Below are positions 1 through 7,059 of a stretch of DNA of 11,869 nt, piece by piece. Source of the DNA: Sphingomonas sp. UBA1000. GTDB taxonomy: Bacteria; Pseudomonadota; Alphaproteobacteria; Sphingomonadales; Sphingomonadaceae. The notes below the pieces were generated by a model, which worked only from the letters and a program-made list of their open reading frames with translations, searched no databases and was not told the DNA's origin. How positions within the stretch are numbered: position 1 is the stretch's first letter; every line of letters starts with the position of its first letter. The stretch is taken from positions 1 through 11,869 of the forward strand of contig DBAW01000196.1 of NCBI GenBank assembly GCA_002291855.1, written 5' to 3'. A program made the translations under genes and the position numbers.

Positions 1-23
1 TGCCCATCCATCCGCCGCTGGCG

Positions 24-320
24 ATGGCCGATTTCGAGGCCAATGCCGCGCTGGTGGCCGACATTCTGAAGGCGGTCGCCAACCAGCGCCGGCTGATGGT
101 GCTGTGCCGTCTGGTCGAACAGGGCGAGATGACGGTCGGCGAGCTGGCCGATCAGGCCGGCCTGTCCCAGTCGGCGCTGTCGCAGCATCTCGCGCGGATG
201 CGCGACGAAGGGCTGGTGACGTTCCGGCGCGACGGCCAGTCGCTCTGGTACCGGATCGCCGATCCGCGCATCGAGACGCTGCTCGCCACCCTTTATCAGC
301 TTTACTGCGAGGCGAAGTGA
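24..320 (+). CDS. ArsR/SmtB-family repressor, BigR/SqrR/YgaV-like persulfide sensor
   Basis: Small winged-helix DNA-binding repressor. The helix-turn-helix lies at about residues 37-65 (TVGELADQAGLSQSALSQHL then a wing rich in R and D). Cysteines are present only at C28 and C95 (LMVLCRL and YQLYCEAK), 67 residues apart. That matches the helix-2/helix-5 cysteine pair through which BigR, SqrR and YgaV form a di- or polysulfide link and leave DNA; the metal-site motif of the arsenic and zinc sensors is not seen. The next gene, a YgaP-like rhodanese, starts one base after the stop, the same pairing as E. coli ygaV-ygaP, so self-regulation of the operon is likely. The start is uncertain: the ATG at 24 has no clear ribosome site, the frame is open to the window edge, and the first two bases (TG) are in frame and could be the end of an NTG start codon outside the window, giving about 106 residues. 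Operator and promoter would lie outside. The family call is firm; the sulfide ligand is inferred. Confidence 0.9.
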   Translation: MADFEANAALVADILKAVANQRRLMVLCRLVEQGEMTVGELADQAGLSQSALSQHLARMRDEGLVTFRRDGQSLWYRIADPRIETLLATLYQLYCEAK

Positions 321-321
321 C

Positions 322-849
322 ATGACCCCGATCTCCCCGACCCCGATTTCCCCCACGGACGCGCGGGCGCTGATCGCGCGCGGTGCGCTGCTCGTCGATG
401 TCCGCGAGGCGGACGAACATGCGCGCACCCGCCTGCCCGGCGCGCACAACATGCCGCTGTCGCGGCTGGTGCCGATCGATCCCGGCACCGCCCCGGCGAT
501 CATCTACCATTGCCGCTCGGGCGCGCGCACGGCGGCGCATGCCAGCCGGCTCGATGCCGCATCGCCCTGCCCGGCCTATGTGCTCGAAGGCGGGCTGGAG
601 GGGTGGCGCAAGGCCGGCCTGCCGGTGATCAAGGAGGCCGGCCAGCCGATCGAGCTGATGCGTCAGGTGCAGATCGCCGCCGGGCTGCTGATCCTGACCG
701 GGCTGATCCTCGGCCTCACGGTTGCGCCGGGCTTCATCGCGCTGTCGGCCTTTGTCGGCTGCGGCCTCACCTTTGCCGGCGTGACCGGCTGGTGCGGCAT
801 GGCGCGGCTGCTCAGCCTGATGCCGTGGAACCGCCGGGCACGGGCCTGA
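322..849 (+). CDS. Membrane-bound rhodanese with DUF2892 domain, YgaP-like
   Basis: Predicted sulfurtransferase that accepts sulfane sulfur as a cysteine persulfide at the inner membrane. The single rhodanese domain covers about residues 10-105: LLVDVREADEH and LPGAHNMPL are typical, and the active loop CRSGART places the catalytic cysteine at C64. Residues about 113-175 form the DUF2892 region with two hydrophobic helices and a CGLTFAGVTGWCGMARLL stretch; C158 lies where E. coli YgaP has its second reactive cysteine. The 175-residue length equals that of YgaP (about 174). The N-terminus holds a small duplication (PISPTPISPT). A GAGG ribosome site sits nine bases before the ATG, inside the end of the repressor gene, so the two are probably translationally coupled; the exporter starts four bases downstream. 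I infer a role in handling sulfide-derived persulfide under control of the preceding repressor. Family assignment is strong; the physiological donor and acceptor cannot be read from sequence. Confidence 0.93.
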   Translation: MTPISPTPISPTDARALIARGALLVDVREADEHARTRLPGAHNMPLSRLVPIDPGTAPAIIYHCRSGARTAAHASRLDAASPCPAYVLEGGLEGWRKAGLPVIKEAGQPIELMRQVQIAAGLLILTGLILGLTVAPGFIALSAFVGCGLTFAGVTGWCGMARLLSLMPWNRRARA

Positions 850-853
850 GCCG

Positions 854-1636
854 ATGGACCCGACCGCCGCTGCTCTGGGGGCCGGCGCGCTCATCGGCCT
901 TGTGCTGGGGCTGATCGGCGGTGGCGGATCGATTCTGGCGACGCCGCTGCTCGTCTCGGTCGTCGGCATCGCCTCGCCGCATGTCGCGATCGGCACCGGT
1001 GCGGTTGCGGTCACGCTCAATGCCCTTGCCGGGCTGGCCGGCCATGCCCGGGCGGGGCGCGTCAAATGGCCCTGCGCGGCGACCTTTGCCGCATCAGGCC
1101 TTGTCGGCACGCTGATCGGGGCTGAAGCCGGCAAGGCGATGGACGGTGCGCGGCTGCTCGGCCTGTTCGGGCTGCTGATGGTGGTGATCGGCACGGCGAT
1201 GCTGCGCCCCCGGCGCGGCGGGCAGGACCCCGATGTCCGGCTGACGCGCGACACCGCCCCCCGGCTGCTGCCCCGGCTGGTGCCGAGCGGGCTGGCGGTC
1301 GGGCTTTTGTCGGGATTTTTCGGCATTGGCGGCGGGTTTCTGATCGTGCCGGGGCTGATGCTCGCCACCCGCATGCCGATGGCCAATGCGGTCGCCACCT
1401 CGCTGGTCGCCGTCGCCCTGTTCGGCGCGGGCACCACCCTGTCCTATGCGCTGTCGGGCCGGGTCGACTGGGCGGTTGCCGCACTGATGGTCGCGGGCGG
1501 CGTGCCGGGCGCGGCGGCGGGAATCCTGCTCGGCAGCCGGCTTGCCGGGCAGAAACGGCTGATCGAAACCGGCTTTGCGCTGGTCGTCATCGCCATCGGC
1601 GCGCGCCTCGCGCTCGGTGCGTGGGGGTTGATCTAA
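854..1636 (+). CDS. TauE/SafE (TSUP) family anion exporter, sulfur operon member
   Basis: Integral inner-membrane transporter of the TauE/SafE family (260 residues, normal length), whose members move sulfite, sulfoacetate, thiosulfate or related organosulfur anions. The internal duplication typical of the family is visible: a glycine-rich motif at residues 20-33 (LIGGGGSILATPLL) is repeated at about 153-166 (SGFFGIGGGFLIVP), and each half carries about four hydrophobic segments. A charged loop at 119-137 separates the halves. There is one cysteine (C74). The gene begins four bases after the rhodanese stop, so it is the third member of the repressor-rhodanese-exporter operon. From context I infer export of sulfite or thiosulfate formed when persulfide is detoxified; the substrate is not proven by sequence. 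Its TAA stop overlaps the TAG stop of a convergent second TauE/SafE gene, with no room for a terminator. Confidence 0.93.
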   Translation: MDPTAAALGAGALIGLVLGLIGGGGSILATPLLVSVVGIASPHVAIGTGAVAVTLNALAGLAGHARAGRVKWPCAATFAASGLVGTLIGAEAGKAMDGARLLGLFGLLMVVIGTAMLRPRRGGQDPDVRLTRDTAPRLLPRLVPSGLAVGLLSGFFGIGGGFLIVPGLMLATRMPMANAVATSLVAVALFGAGTTLSYALSGRVDWAVAALMVAGGVPGAAAGILLGSRLAGQKRLIETGFALVVIAIGARLALGAWGLI

Positions 1637-2433
1637 AAACCCGCCACCTGCGCGATCAGCCGCAGCGCGACATACAGGATCAGCAGCCCGGTCAGCCGCC
1701 TGACCAGCGCCTCGCCCAGCAGCCGCGCCCCGGCGAACGCGCCGATCTGCCCGCCGACCAGCACCGCGAGCGCGAGCGGCCATGCCCCGGCAGCCGCGCC
1801 CGCCAGCCCGGCCCCGGCCAGCTTCTGCACCTGCCCGGCCAGCCCGGCGAGCGAGTTGACGAGAATGAACAGCGATGCGGTCGCCGCCACCTGACGCGGC
1901 GGTGCCCAGCGCGTCAGGTGCAGCACCGGGGCAAGGAAAATCCCCCCGCCAATGCCGACCAGCCCCGACAGATAGCCGATCCCCGCCCCGATCACCGGCT
2001 CGCGCCACGCCGGACGCGCATCATCGCGCGATGGTGCCGCCGGGTGCGGCGGGGCGAGCAGCAGGGCAAGCGCCGCGACCAGCAGCGAGATGCCGAGCAG
2101 CCCGAGGAACAGCCGCTCCGCGACCGGGGTCAGCCCGCCCGCCCAGGCAAAGGGGGCGGCGATGGCGGCGAGCGGCAGCGCCCGCCGCCATGGCAGCTGC
2201 CCGGCAGCGGCAAAGCGGATCGTGCCGCCAGTGACGACGATCAGATTGCAGCTGAGCGCAATCGCCGGCAGCAGCCGATAGTCAAAGCCCGACAGCGCGA
2301 GCAGCGCGGCATAGGTCGAGCCGCCGCCAAACCCGACACTGGCATAGAGCGCGGCGGTAAGAGCAAAGCCCCCGGCGAGCGGCCAGATGGCCGGAACCGC
2401 CGACATCGCCCAGGGGGCGACGGGGCCGGGCAT
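1633..2433 (-). CDS. TauE/SafE (TSUP) family transporter, second and divergent copy
   Basis: Polytopic inner-membrane protein of 266 residues from the same broad family as its convergent neighbour. The two half-motifs are at residues 33-40 (VGFGGGST) and 154-166 (YLSGLVGIGGGIF), with a charged hydrophilic loop at 128-146 between the halves. The GFGGGSTYAALLALSGF opening differs clearly from the other copy, so this looks like another subfamily rather than a recent duplicate. The start at 2433 is preferred because AGGG lies six bases upstream; the internal ATG at 2406 has no ribosome site. The gene follows secA on the same strand after 30 bases, so read-through from secA is likely. A small GC hairpin (2448-2460, 5-bp stem, no T-run) in that gap is unlikely to stop transcription fully. 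The substrate is unknown; a sulfur anion is possible but not supported by operon context, since this copy is not in the sulfur operon. Confidence 0.9.
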   Translation of the reverse strand: MPGPVAPWAMSAVPAIWPLAGGFALTAALYASVGFGGGSTYAALLALSGFDYRLLPAIALSCNLIVVTGGTIRFAAAGQLPWRRALPLAAIAAPFAWAGGLTPVAERLFLGLLGISLLVAALALLLAPPHPAAPSRDDARPAWREPVIGAGIGYLSGLVGIGGGIFLAPVLHLTRWAPPRQVAATASLFILVNSLAGLAGQVQKLAGAGLAGAAAGAWPLALAVLVGGQIGAFAGARLLGEALVRRLTGLLILYVALRLIAQVAGF

Positions 2434-2463
2434 GATTGCCCTACCCCGCCCGCGCCGGGCGCG

Positions 2464-5199
2464 TCACAGCGCGCCGTGACAATGCTTGTATTTGCGCCCC
2501 GACCCGCACGGGCAGGGCGCGTTGCGGCTCACCCGGCCTTCCCACTCGGCGGGATCGTCGCCCAGCTCCTCACCCATGTCCGGCTGCACGATCTGGAGCG
2601 GCGGCAGGCGCGTAGTGACCAGCCCGTTCGGGTCAAGGCCGCGGCTGTCATCCTCGCCGGTCAGCGGATCGATATGGGTGGTGAAGATGTCGGGCATGGC
2701 CGGCAGCGGCGGCGCCGGCTCCTGCGGCATGAAGCGGGCAAAGGCGAGCGTGCGGGTCACGTCCTCGCGGATCACCTCGAGCATGCGCTCGAACAGCGCA
2801 AAGGCTTCCTGCTTATATTCGTTGATCGGCGTCTTCTGCGCATAGGCGCGCAGATGGACGACCTGACGCAGCGCATCGAGCGTCGCCAGATGCTCCTTCC
2901 AGTGATGGTCGAGCGTTTGCAGCAGGATGCTCTTTTCCACCTGCGTCCAGGTGGCGGCATCGAGATCGGCGGCCTTGGCCGCCATCTCGGCGTCGAGCAT
3001 CGTGCGCAGCCGCTCCTCGATCATTTCGGGCTCGACCGCCTCTTCCTTCACCCAATCGGCAATCGGGGCCTGAAGATTGAGCGTCGCGGCCACGGTTTCG
3101 GTCAGCCCCGCCACATCCCATTGTTCGGGATAGCTGCCCGGCGGGCAGGCGGCGGCGACCAGCGTGTTCACCGTGTCGTGGCGCATGTCGGTGACGACAT
3201 CTTCCAGCGTCTCGGCATCCATGATGTCGGTGCGCTGTTCATAGATCACCTTGCGCTGATCGTTCATGACGTCGTCATATTCGAGCAGCTGCTTGCGGAT
3301 GTCGTAGTTGCGCCCTTCGACCTTTTTCTGCGCGGTCTCGATGGCCTTGTTGAGCCAGCGCGAGCCGATCGCTTCGCCATCCGCCAGATTGGCGTTCATC
3401 ATCTTGGCGAACATCGTATCGGGACCGAAGATGCGCAGCAGATCGTCGTCGAGCGACAGATAGAAACGGCTCAGCCCCGGATCGCCCTGACGGCCCGAAC
3501 GGCCGCGCAGCTGGTTGTCGATGCGCCGGCTTTCGTGCCGCTCGGTGCCAAGCACGAACAGCCCGCCCGCCGCGCGCACCTTTTCGCGCTCCTCGGCCAC
3601 TTCGCGCTTGATGCGCGCAATCGCCGCCTCGCGCTCCGGCCCTTCGGGCAGGTCCTTCAGCTCGTCCTCGATGCGGAACTCGACATTGCCGCCCAGCTGG
3701 ATGTCGGTGCCGCGCCCGGCCATGTTGGTGGCGATGGTCACCGCTCCCAGCCGCCCGGCCTGGGCGACGATATGCGCCTCCTGCTCGTGGAAGCGGGCGT
3801 TGAGCACATTGTGCGGGACGTTGAGCTGGCGCAGATATTCGGACAGCATCTCCGACTTTTCGATCGACACCGTGCCGACCAGCACCGGCTGGCCCTTGCT
3901 CGAATGTTCCTCGATCGACTTGGCGATGGCGGCGAATTTGTCCTTGATGTTCTTGTAGAACTGATCGTCCTCGTCGACACGGCTGACCGGCAGGTTGGTC
4001 GGGATGGTGACGACGTTCAGCTTGTAAATGTCGTGAAACTCGCCCGCCTCGGTGGCGGCGGTCCCGGTCATACCGCCAAGCTTCGGATACATGCGGAAAT
4101 AATTCTGGAAGGTGACCGATGCCAGCGTCTGGTTTTCCGGCTCGATATTGACGCCTTCCTTGGCCTCGACCGCCTGATGCAGCCCGTCCGACCAGCGCCG
4201 CCCGTCCATCATGCGGCCGGTGAATTCGTCGATGATCACCACCTTGCCGCCGCGCACGATGTAATCGATGTCGCGCTTGAACATCACATTGGCGCGCAGC
4301 GCCTGATTCAGGTGATGAACGACCTGGGTGTTTTCGAAATCATACAGATTGGCACCGTGCAGCAGCCCGGCCCCTTCCAGCAGCCGTTCGGCCTTTTCGG
4401 TGCCGTCTTCGGTCAGGATGATCGACTTCTGCTTTTCATCCAGCTCATAATCCTCGGCGACCAGCTGCTTCACGATCGCGTCGACCGCGATGTAAAGCTC
4501 CGACTTGTCGTCGGTCGGGCCGGAGATGATCAGCGGGGTGCGCGCTTCGTCGATCAGGATCGAATCGACTTCATCGACGATGGCGAAGTTGAACGGCCGC
4601 TGCACCATCTGGGCGCGGTCATATTTCATGTTGTCGCGCAGATAGTCGAAGCCGAACTCGTTGTTCGTGCCATAGGTGATGTCGGCGGCATAGGCCTCGC
4701 GCCGCTGCGTGTCGTTGAGATTGGGCACGATCACGCCGACCGTCAGGCCGAGAAAGCGATAGACCTGCCCCATCCATTCGGCGTCGCGCCGCGCCAGATA
4801 GTCGTTGACGGTCACGACATGCACGCCCTTGCCGGGCAGCGCGTTCAGATAGGTGGCCAAGGTGGCCACCAGCGTCTTGCCCTCGCCGGTGCGCATTTCG
4901 GCGATCTCGCCGCGATGCAGCACGATCCCGCCGATCATCTGCACGTCATAATGGCGCTGGCCGAGCGTGCGGCGCGCGGCCTCGCGCACCGTGGCAAAGG
5001 CTTCGGGCAACAGGCTGTCGAGCGTCTCGCCCCCCGCCAGACGCTGGCGGAACAGCACGGTCTGGTTCGACAGCTCGTCGTCAGTCATCGCCTCCATGTT
5101 CTTTTCGAACCCGGCGATGCGCGCGATCAGCGGCTGGAGCGATTTGACGTAGCGGTCGTTCGACGACCCGAAAATGGCCTTGGCGATGGCGCCGAGCAT
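2464..5199 (-). CDS. secA: Protein translocase ATPase subunit SecA
   Basis: ATP-driven motor that pushes unfolded preproteins through the SecYEG channel across the inner membrane. The 911-residue protein is full length. The N-terminus reads MLGAIAKAIFGSSNDR; the Walker A box is MRTGEGKT at residues 102-109, followed by VTVNDYLARRDAEWM and the Walker B-like DEVD at 209-212. The preprotein-binding region, the second helicase fold (TNMAGRGTDIQLGG, ERHESRRIDNQLRGRSGRQGD) and the helical scaffold and wing domains follow in order. The C-terminus is a complete zinc-binding SEC-C motif (C896, C898, C907, H908), which in related SecA contacts SecB and lipid. The frame is open further upstream, but the start at 5199 is chosen because it gives the family N-terminus and has AGGA (5207-5210) seven bases before it. 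No convincing promoter was seen in 5200-5280, although a terminator upstream implies that secA has its own. Confidence 0.99.
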   Translation of the reverse strand: MLGAIAKAIFGSSNDRYVKSLQPLIARIAGFEKNMEAMTDDELSNQTVLFRQRLAGGETLDSLLPEAFATVREAARRTLGQRHYDVQMIGGIVLHRGEIAEMRTGEGKTLVATLATYLNALPGKGVHVVTVNDYLARRDAEWMGQVYRFLGLTVGVIVPNLNDTQRREAYAADITYGTNNEFGFDYLRDNMKYDRAQMVQRPFNFAIVDEVDSILIDEARTPLIISGPTDDKSELYIAVDAIVKQLVAEDYELDEKQKSIILTEDGTEKAERLLEGAGLLHGANLYDFENTQVVHHLNQALRANVMFKRDIDYIVRGGKVVIIDEFTGRMMDGRRWSDGLHQAVEAKEGVNIEPENQTLASVTFQNYFRMYPKLGGMTGTAATEAGEFHDIYKLNVVTIPTNLPVSRVDEDDQFYKNIKDKFAAIAKSIEEHSSKGQPVLVGTVSIEKSEMLSEYLRQLNVPHNVLNARFHEQEAHIVAQAGRLGAVTIATNMAGRGTDIQLGGNVEFRIEDELKDLPEGPEREAAIARIKREVAEEREKVRAAGGLFVLGTERHESRRIDNQLRGRSGRQGDPGLSRFYLSLDDDLLRIFGPDTMFAKMMNANLADGEAIGSRWLNKAIETAQKKVEGRNYDIRKQLLEYDDVMNDQRKVIYEQRTDIMDAETLEDVVTDMRHDTVNTLVAAACPPGSYPEQWDVAGLTETVAATLNLQAPIADWVKEEAVEPEMIEERLRTMLDAEMAAKAADLDAATWTQVEKSILLQTLDHHWKEHLATLDALRQVVHLRAYAQKTPINEYKQEAFALFERMLEVIREDVTRTLAFARFMPQEPAPPLPAMPDIFTTHIDPLTGEDDSRGLDPNGLVTTRLPPLQIVQPDMGEELGDDPAEWEGRVSRNAPCPCGSGRKYKHCHGAL

Positions 5200-5206
5200 G
5201 GGATGA

Positions 5207-5210
5207 TCCT
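5207..5210 (-). promoter_or_regulatory. Ribosome binding site of secA
   Basis: AGGA on the minus strand, seven bases before the ATG at 5199. It decides the secA start against the longer open frame that runs up to 5547, whose extra residues resemble no SecA N-terminus. Confidence 0.6.
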
Positions 5211-5276
5211 GTCTGCAAATCGAAATAGTCGGAAAGCTGCGGCCCGCACGCGCAACTCGGTGCCCGGACGCCGCGC

Positions 5277-5315
5277 AAAAAATGATGCCGCCGGTGCTTA
5301 AGCCACCGGCGCGGC
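5277..5315 (-). terminator. Intrinsic terminator after the small ORF, before secA
   Basis: On the minus strand a 7-bp perfect GC-rich stem (GCCGGTG with CACCGGC, loop of seven) can be extended by three more pairs past a two-base bulge (outer arms 5287-5289 and 5313-5315). The sequence ATCATTTTTTG follows directly, giving six T. It begins six bases after the stop codon of the ORF at 5321-5608, the usual place for a Rho-independent terminator. It would isolate secA transcription from that ORF. Confidence 0.65.
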
Positions 5316-5320
5316 AGGCG

Positions 5321-5608
5321 CTATTCGCGCCGACGCTCCGGCACGGGGCGCGGCAGGGCTGGCAGGCGCATGGCGCGCGGCAGCGCCAGCATGATGGCCA
5401 CCCGCCGCGCATCGGGCCGCACGGCGAATGCAAGCGCCGGGCGCACCGCGCGCACCGCCCATGCCGCCGCCTGCACGGCCGCGCGCGGGGCCGACACCAT
5501 CGCCACCTGTTCCCCGCGCGCACCGGCATCGACCCGGTGGCCGCCAAGGCCGGTCAGTCCGGCAAACAGGGCAGTGAGGAGGAGGAAGAATTCCAAAGGT
5601 ATCGCCAT
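5321..5608 (-). CDS. Hypothetical small membrane-anchored or secreted protein
   Basis: Unrecognised 95-residue ORF. It opens with a hydrophobic stretch at about residues 3-22 (IPLEFFLLLTALFAGLTGLG), which could be a single membrane anchor or an uncleaved signal. The rest is an Ala/Arg/Val/Pro-rich basic segment ending PVPERRRE. Evidence that it is real: codon third positions are overwhelmingly G or C as in the neighbouring genes, a good intrinsic terminator begins six bases after its stop, and a weak promoter-like pair sits upstream. Evidence for caution: no clear ribosome site precedes the ATG at 5608, and the composition is low in information. The frame also stays open to an ATG at 5680, giving 119 residues, but the added part is polar, has no ribosome site and overlaps the putative promoter. 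It lies between secA and the divergent argJ. No function can be assigned. Confidence 0.55.
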   Translation of the reverse strand: MAIPLEFFLLLTALFAGLTGLGGHRVDAGARGEQVAMVSAPRAAVQAAAWAVRAVRPALAFAVRPDARRVAIMLALPRAMRLPALPRPVPERRRE

Positions 5609-5641
5609 CCCAGCTGACGGGCATTCGCCCCTGCCCGAGCG

Positions 5642-5670
5642 GACATAATCCGCCCCACGCGCTTCGCCAA
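5642..5670 (-). promoter_or_regulatory. Possible promoter of the small ORF
   Basis: On the minus strand TTGGCG (5665-5670) and TATGTC (5642-5647) are separated by 17 bases, about 33 bases before the ATG at 5608. Matches to the sigma-70-like consensus are 4/6 and 3/6. The spacing is ideal but the boxes are weak, so this is only a candidate. Confidence 0.25.
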
Positions 5671-5758
5671 TGATTTTCATGACCGGCGCGCGCCGCCCCC
5701 TCTAACCACGCCCGGATGAACGCCCGGTCAACGCGCGCGGATGCGGGCGGCGCGCGCC

Positions 5759-5776
5759 GGTCTTGCCAGCAAGACC
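5759..5776. repeat. 18-base palindrome upstream of argJ
   Basis: Two perfect 8-base arms, GGTCTTGC and GCAAGACC, flank a 2-base centre (CA). The element ends 21 bases before the argJ ATG. As DNA it has the symmetry of a dimeric repressor site; as RNA it could fold into a 7-bp stem with a CCAG loop in the argJ leader. No T-run follows, so it is not an intrinsic terminator. No regulator is identified. Confidence 0.5.
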
Positions 5777-5797
5777 TGGGAACGCCATGGCGCAGCC

Positions 5798-7024
5798 ATG
5801 TCGACCAGCGTCTCGCCCCTCGCCCGCCCCTTTCCCGACCTGCCGCCGGTTGCCGGCGCGACGCCCAGCGTCGCGCGCGCCGGATATAAGGACTGGGACC
5901 GCAACGACATCACGCTGCTGCGCCTTGCCCCCGGCACGGCGGTGGCGGGCGTGCTGACGCGCAGCCTGTGCCCGTCGCCCGAGGTCGAATGGTGCCGGGC
6001 GGCGCTGGCGGGCGGCCGGGCGCGGGCGCTGGTGGTCAATGCCGGCAATTCCAATGCCTTTACCGGCGCGCGCGGCCGCGCGGCGGTCGCAGCGGTGACC
6101 GCATGGGTCGCCGAACGGCTCGGCTGCCGGACCGACGAAGTGTTCACCGCCTCGACCGGGGTGATCGGCGTGCCGCTGCCCATCGACCGGGCCGAAGCCG
6201 GGATCGACGCCGCCTTTGCAGCACCCGACTGTTCGTGGCGGGCAATGGCGGAGGCGATCGGCACCACCGACACCTTTGCCAAGGGGGCGTGCGAAACCGC
6301 CATCGTCGATGGCCGGACGGTAACTTTGGTCGGCGTCATCAAGGGTTCGGGGATGATCGCGCCCGATATGGCGACGATGCTGGGCTTCATCGTCACCGAT
6401 GCCGCTGTCAGCCCGGCCTTTCTGCAGGCGGCACTTGCCGACGCCAATTGGCGCAGTTTTTCGTGCATCACCGTCGATGGCGACACCTCGACGTCCGACA
6501 CCGTGCTCGCCTTTGCGACCGGGGCGGCCGGCCATGCGCCGATCGAGAGTGACGACAGCCCCGGGGCCGATGCGTTCCGCGCCGCGCTGGGGGCGTTGTG
6601 CCGGACGCTTGCCCAACTGGTCGTGCGCGACGGCGAAGGCGCGCGCAAGTTCATCACCGTGACGGTCGAGGGCGCGGCGAGCGACGACAGCGCCCGGCGC
6701 GTCGCGCTCAGCATCGCCAACTCGCCGCTCGTCAAGACGGCAGTGGCGGGCGAGGATGCGAATTGGGGCCGGGTGGTGATGGCGGTCGGCAAGGCCGGCG
6801 AACCGGCGGAGCGCGACCGGCTGGCGATCCGTTTCGGCGCGACGCTGGTCGCGCGTTCAGGCGCTGCGGTCGAGGGTTATGACGAAGCGCCGGTGGCCGC
6901 GCATCTGAAGGGCGAAGAGGTCGAGATCGGCGTCGATCTGGGCCTGGGCAGCGGCCGCGCGACCGTTTGGACGTGCGACCTGACCCATGGCTATATCTCG
7001 ATCAACGCCGATTATCGCAGCTGA
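5798..7024 (+). CDS. argJ: Glutamate N-acetyltransferase/ornithine acetyltransferase ArgJ
   Basis: Arginine biosynthesis enzyme that moves the acetyl group from N-acetylornithine to glutamate, releasing ornithine; some members also use acetyl-CoA to make N-acetylglutamate. The 408-residue precursor is of normal length. Family motifs appear in order: VVNAGNSNAFTG, TGVIGVPLP, KGSGMIAPDMATMLGF, TVDGDTSTSDT, GEDANWGR, and the terminal YISINADYRS. The ATML motif is the self-cleavage site: the chain is cut before T193, which becomes the catalytic nucleophile and the N-terminus of the beta chain. All of this is intact. The frame is open back to 5741, but the start at 5798 is chosen because it gives the usual MSxxxSPLAxxFPDLP opening; no strong ribosome site precedes either start. 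The gene stands alone, divergent from the small ORF and convergent with trxA. Whether it is mono- or bifunctional cannot be told from sequence. Confidence 0.97.
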   Translation: MSTSVSPLARPFPDLPPVAGATPSVARAGYKDWDRNDITLLRLAPGTAVAGVLTRSLCPSPEVEWCRAALAGGRARALVVNAGNSNAFTGARGRAAVAAVTAWVAERLGCRTDEVFTASTGVIGVPLPIDRAEAGIDAAFAAPDCSWRAMAEAIGTTDTFAKGACETAIVDGRTVTLVGVIKGSGMIAPDMATMLGFIVTDAAVSPAFLQAALADANWRSFSCITVDGDTSTSDTVLAFATGAAGHAPIESDDSPGADAFRAALGALCRTLAQLVVRDGEGARKFITVTVEGAASDDSARRVALSIANSPLVKTAVAGEDANWGRVVMAVGKAGEPAERDRLAIRFGATLVARSGAAVEGYDEAPVAAHLKGEEVEIGVDLGLGSGRATVWTCDLTHGYISINADYRS

Positions 7025-7059
7025 GCGGGCAGAATATGGGCCGCGCGCCGGGTGTTGGA

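Noticed and set aside
2448..2460. GC hairpin (GCCCG-GCG-CGGGC) between secA and the downstream transporter gene
   Set aside because: Only five pairs, no T-run, and such words are expected by chance at this GC content; not called as a terminator.
1621..5301. Very long plus-strand open frame (1226 codons) across the second transporter and secA
   Set aside because: It lies antisense to two certain genes, is Arg/Gln/His/Asp-rich with no recognisable domain, and is explained by the stop-poor antisense frame that GC-rich codon bias creates.
5200..5547. N-terminal extension of secA upstream of 5199
   Set aside because: The extra residues are Arg/Cys-rich and unlike any SecA; they overlap the terminator and the small ORF, while the start at 5199 has a ribosome site and the family N-terminus.
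5298..5624. Alternative minus-strand frame (108 codons) overlapping the small ORF
   Set aside because: It overlaps the better-supported frame at 5321-5608, has a Cys/Pro/Gly/Arg-rich sequence and runs into the terminator hairpin.
5702..6792. Two overlapping minus-strand open frames of 304 and 354 codons opposite argJ
   Set aside because: Opposite a complete, motif-bearing argJ; translations are Ala/Ser/Arg/Pro-rich without any domain.
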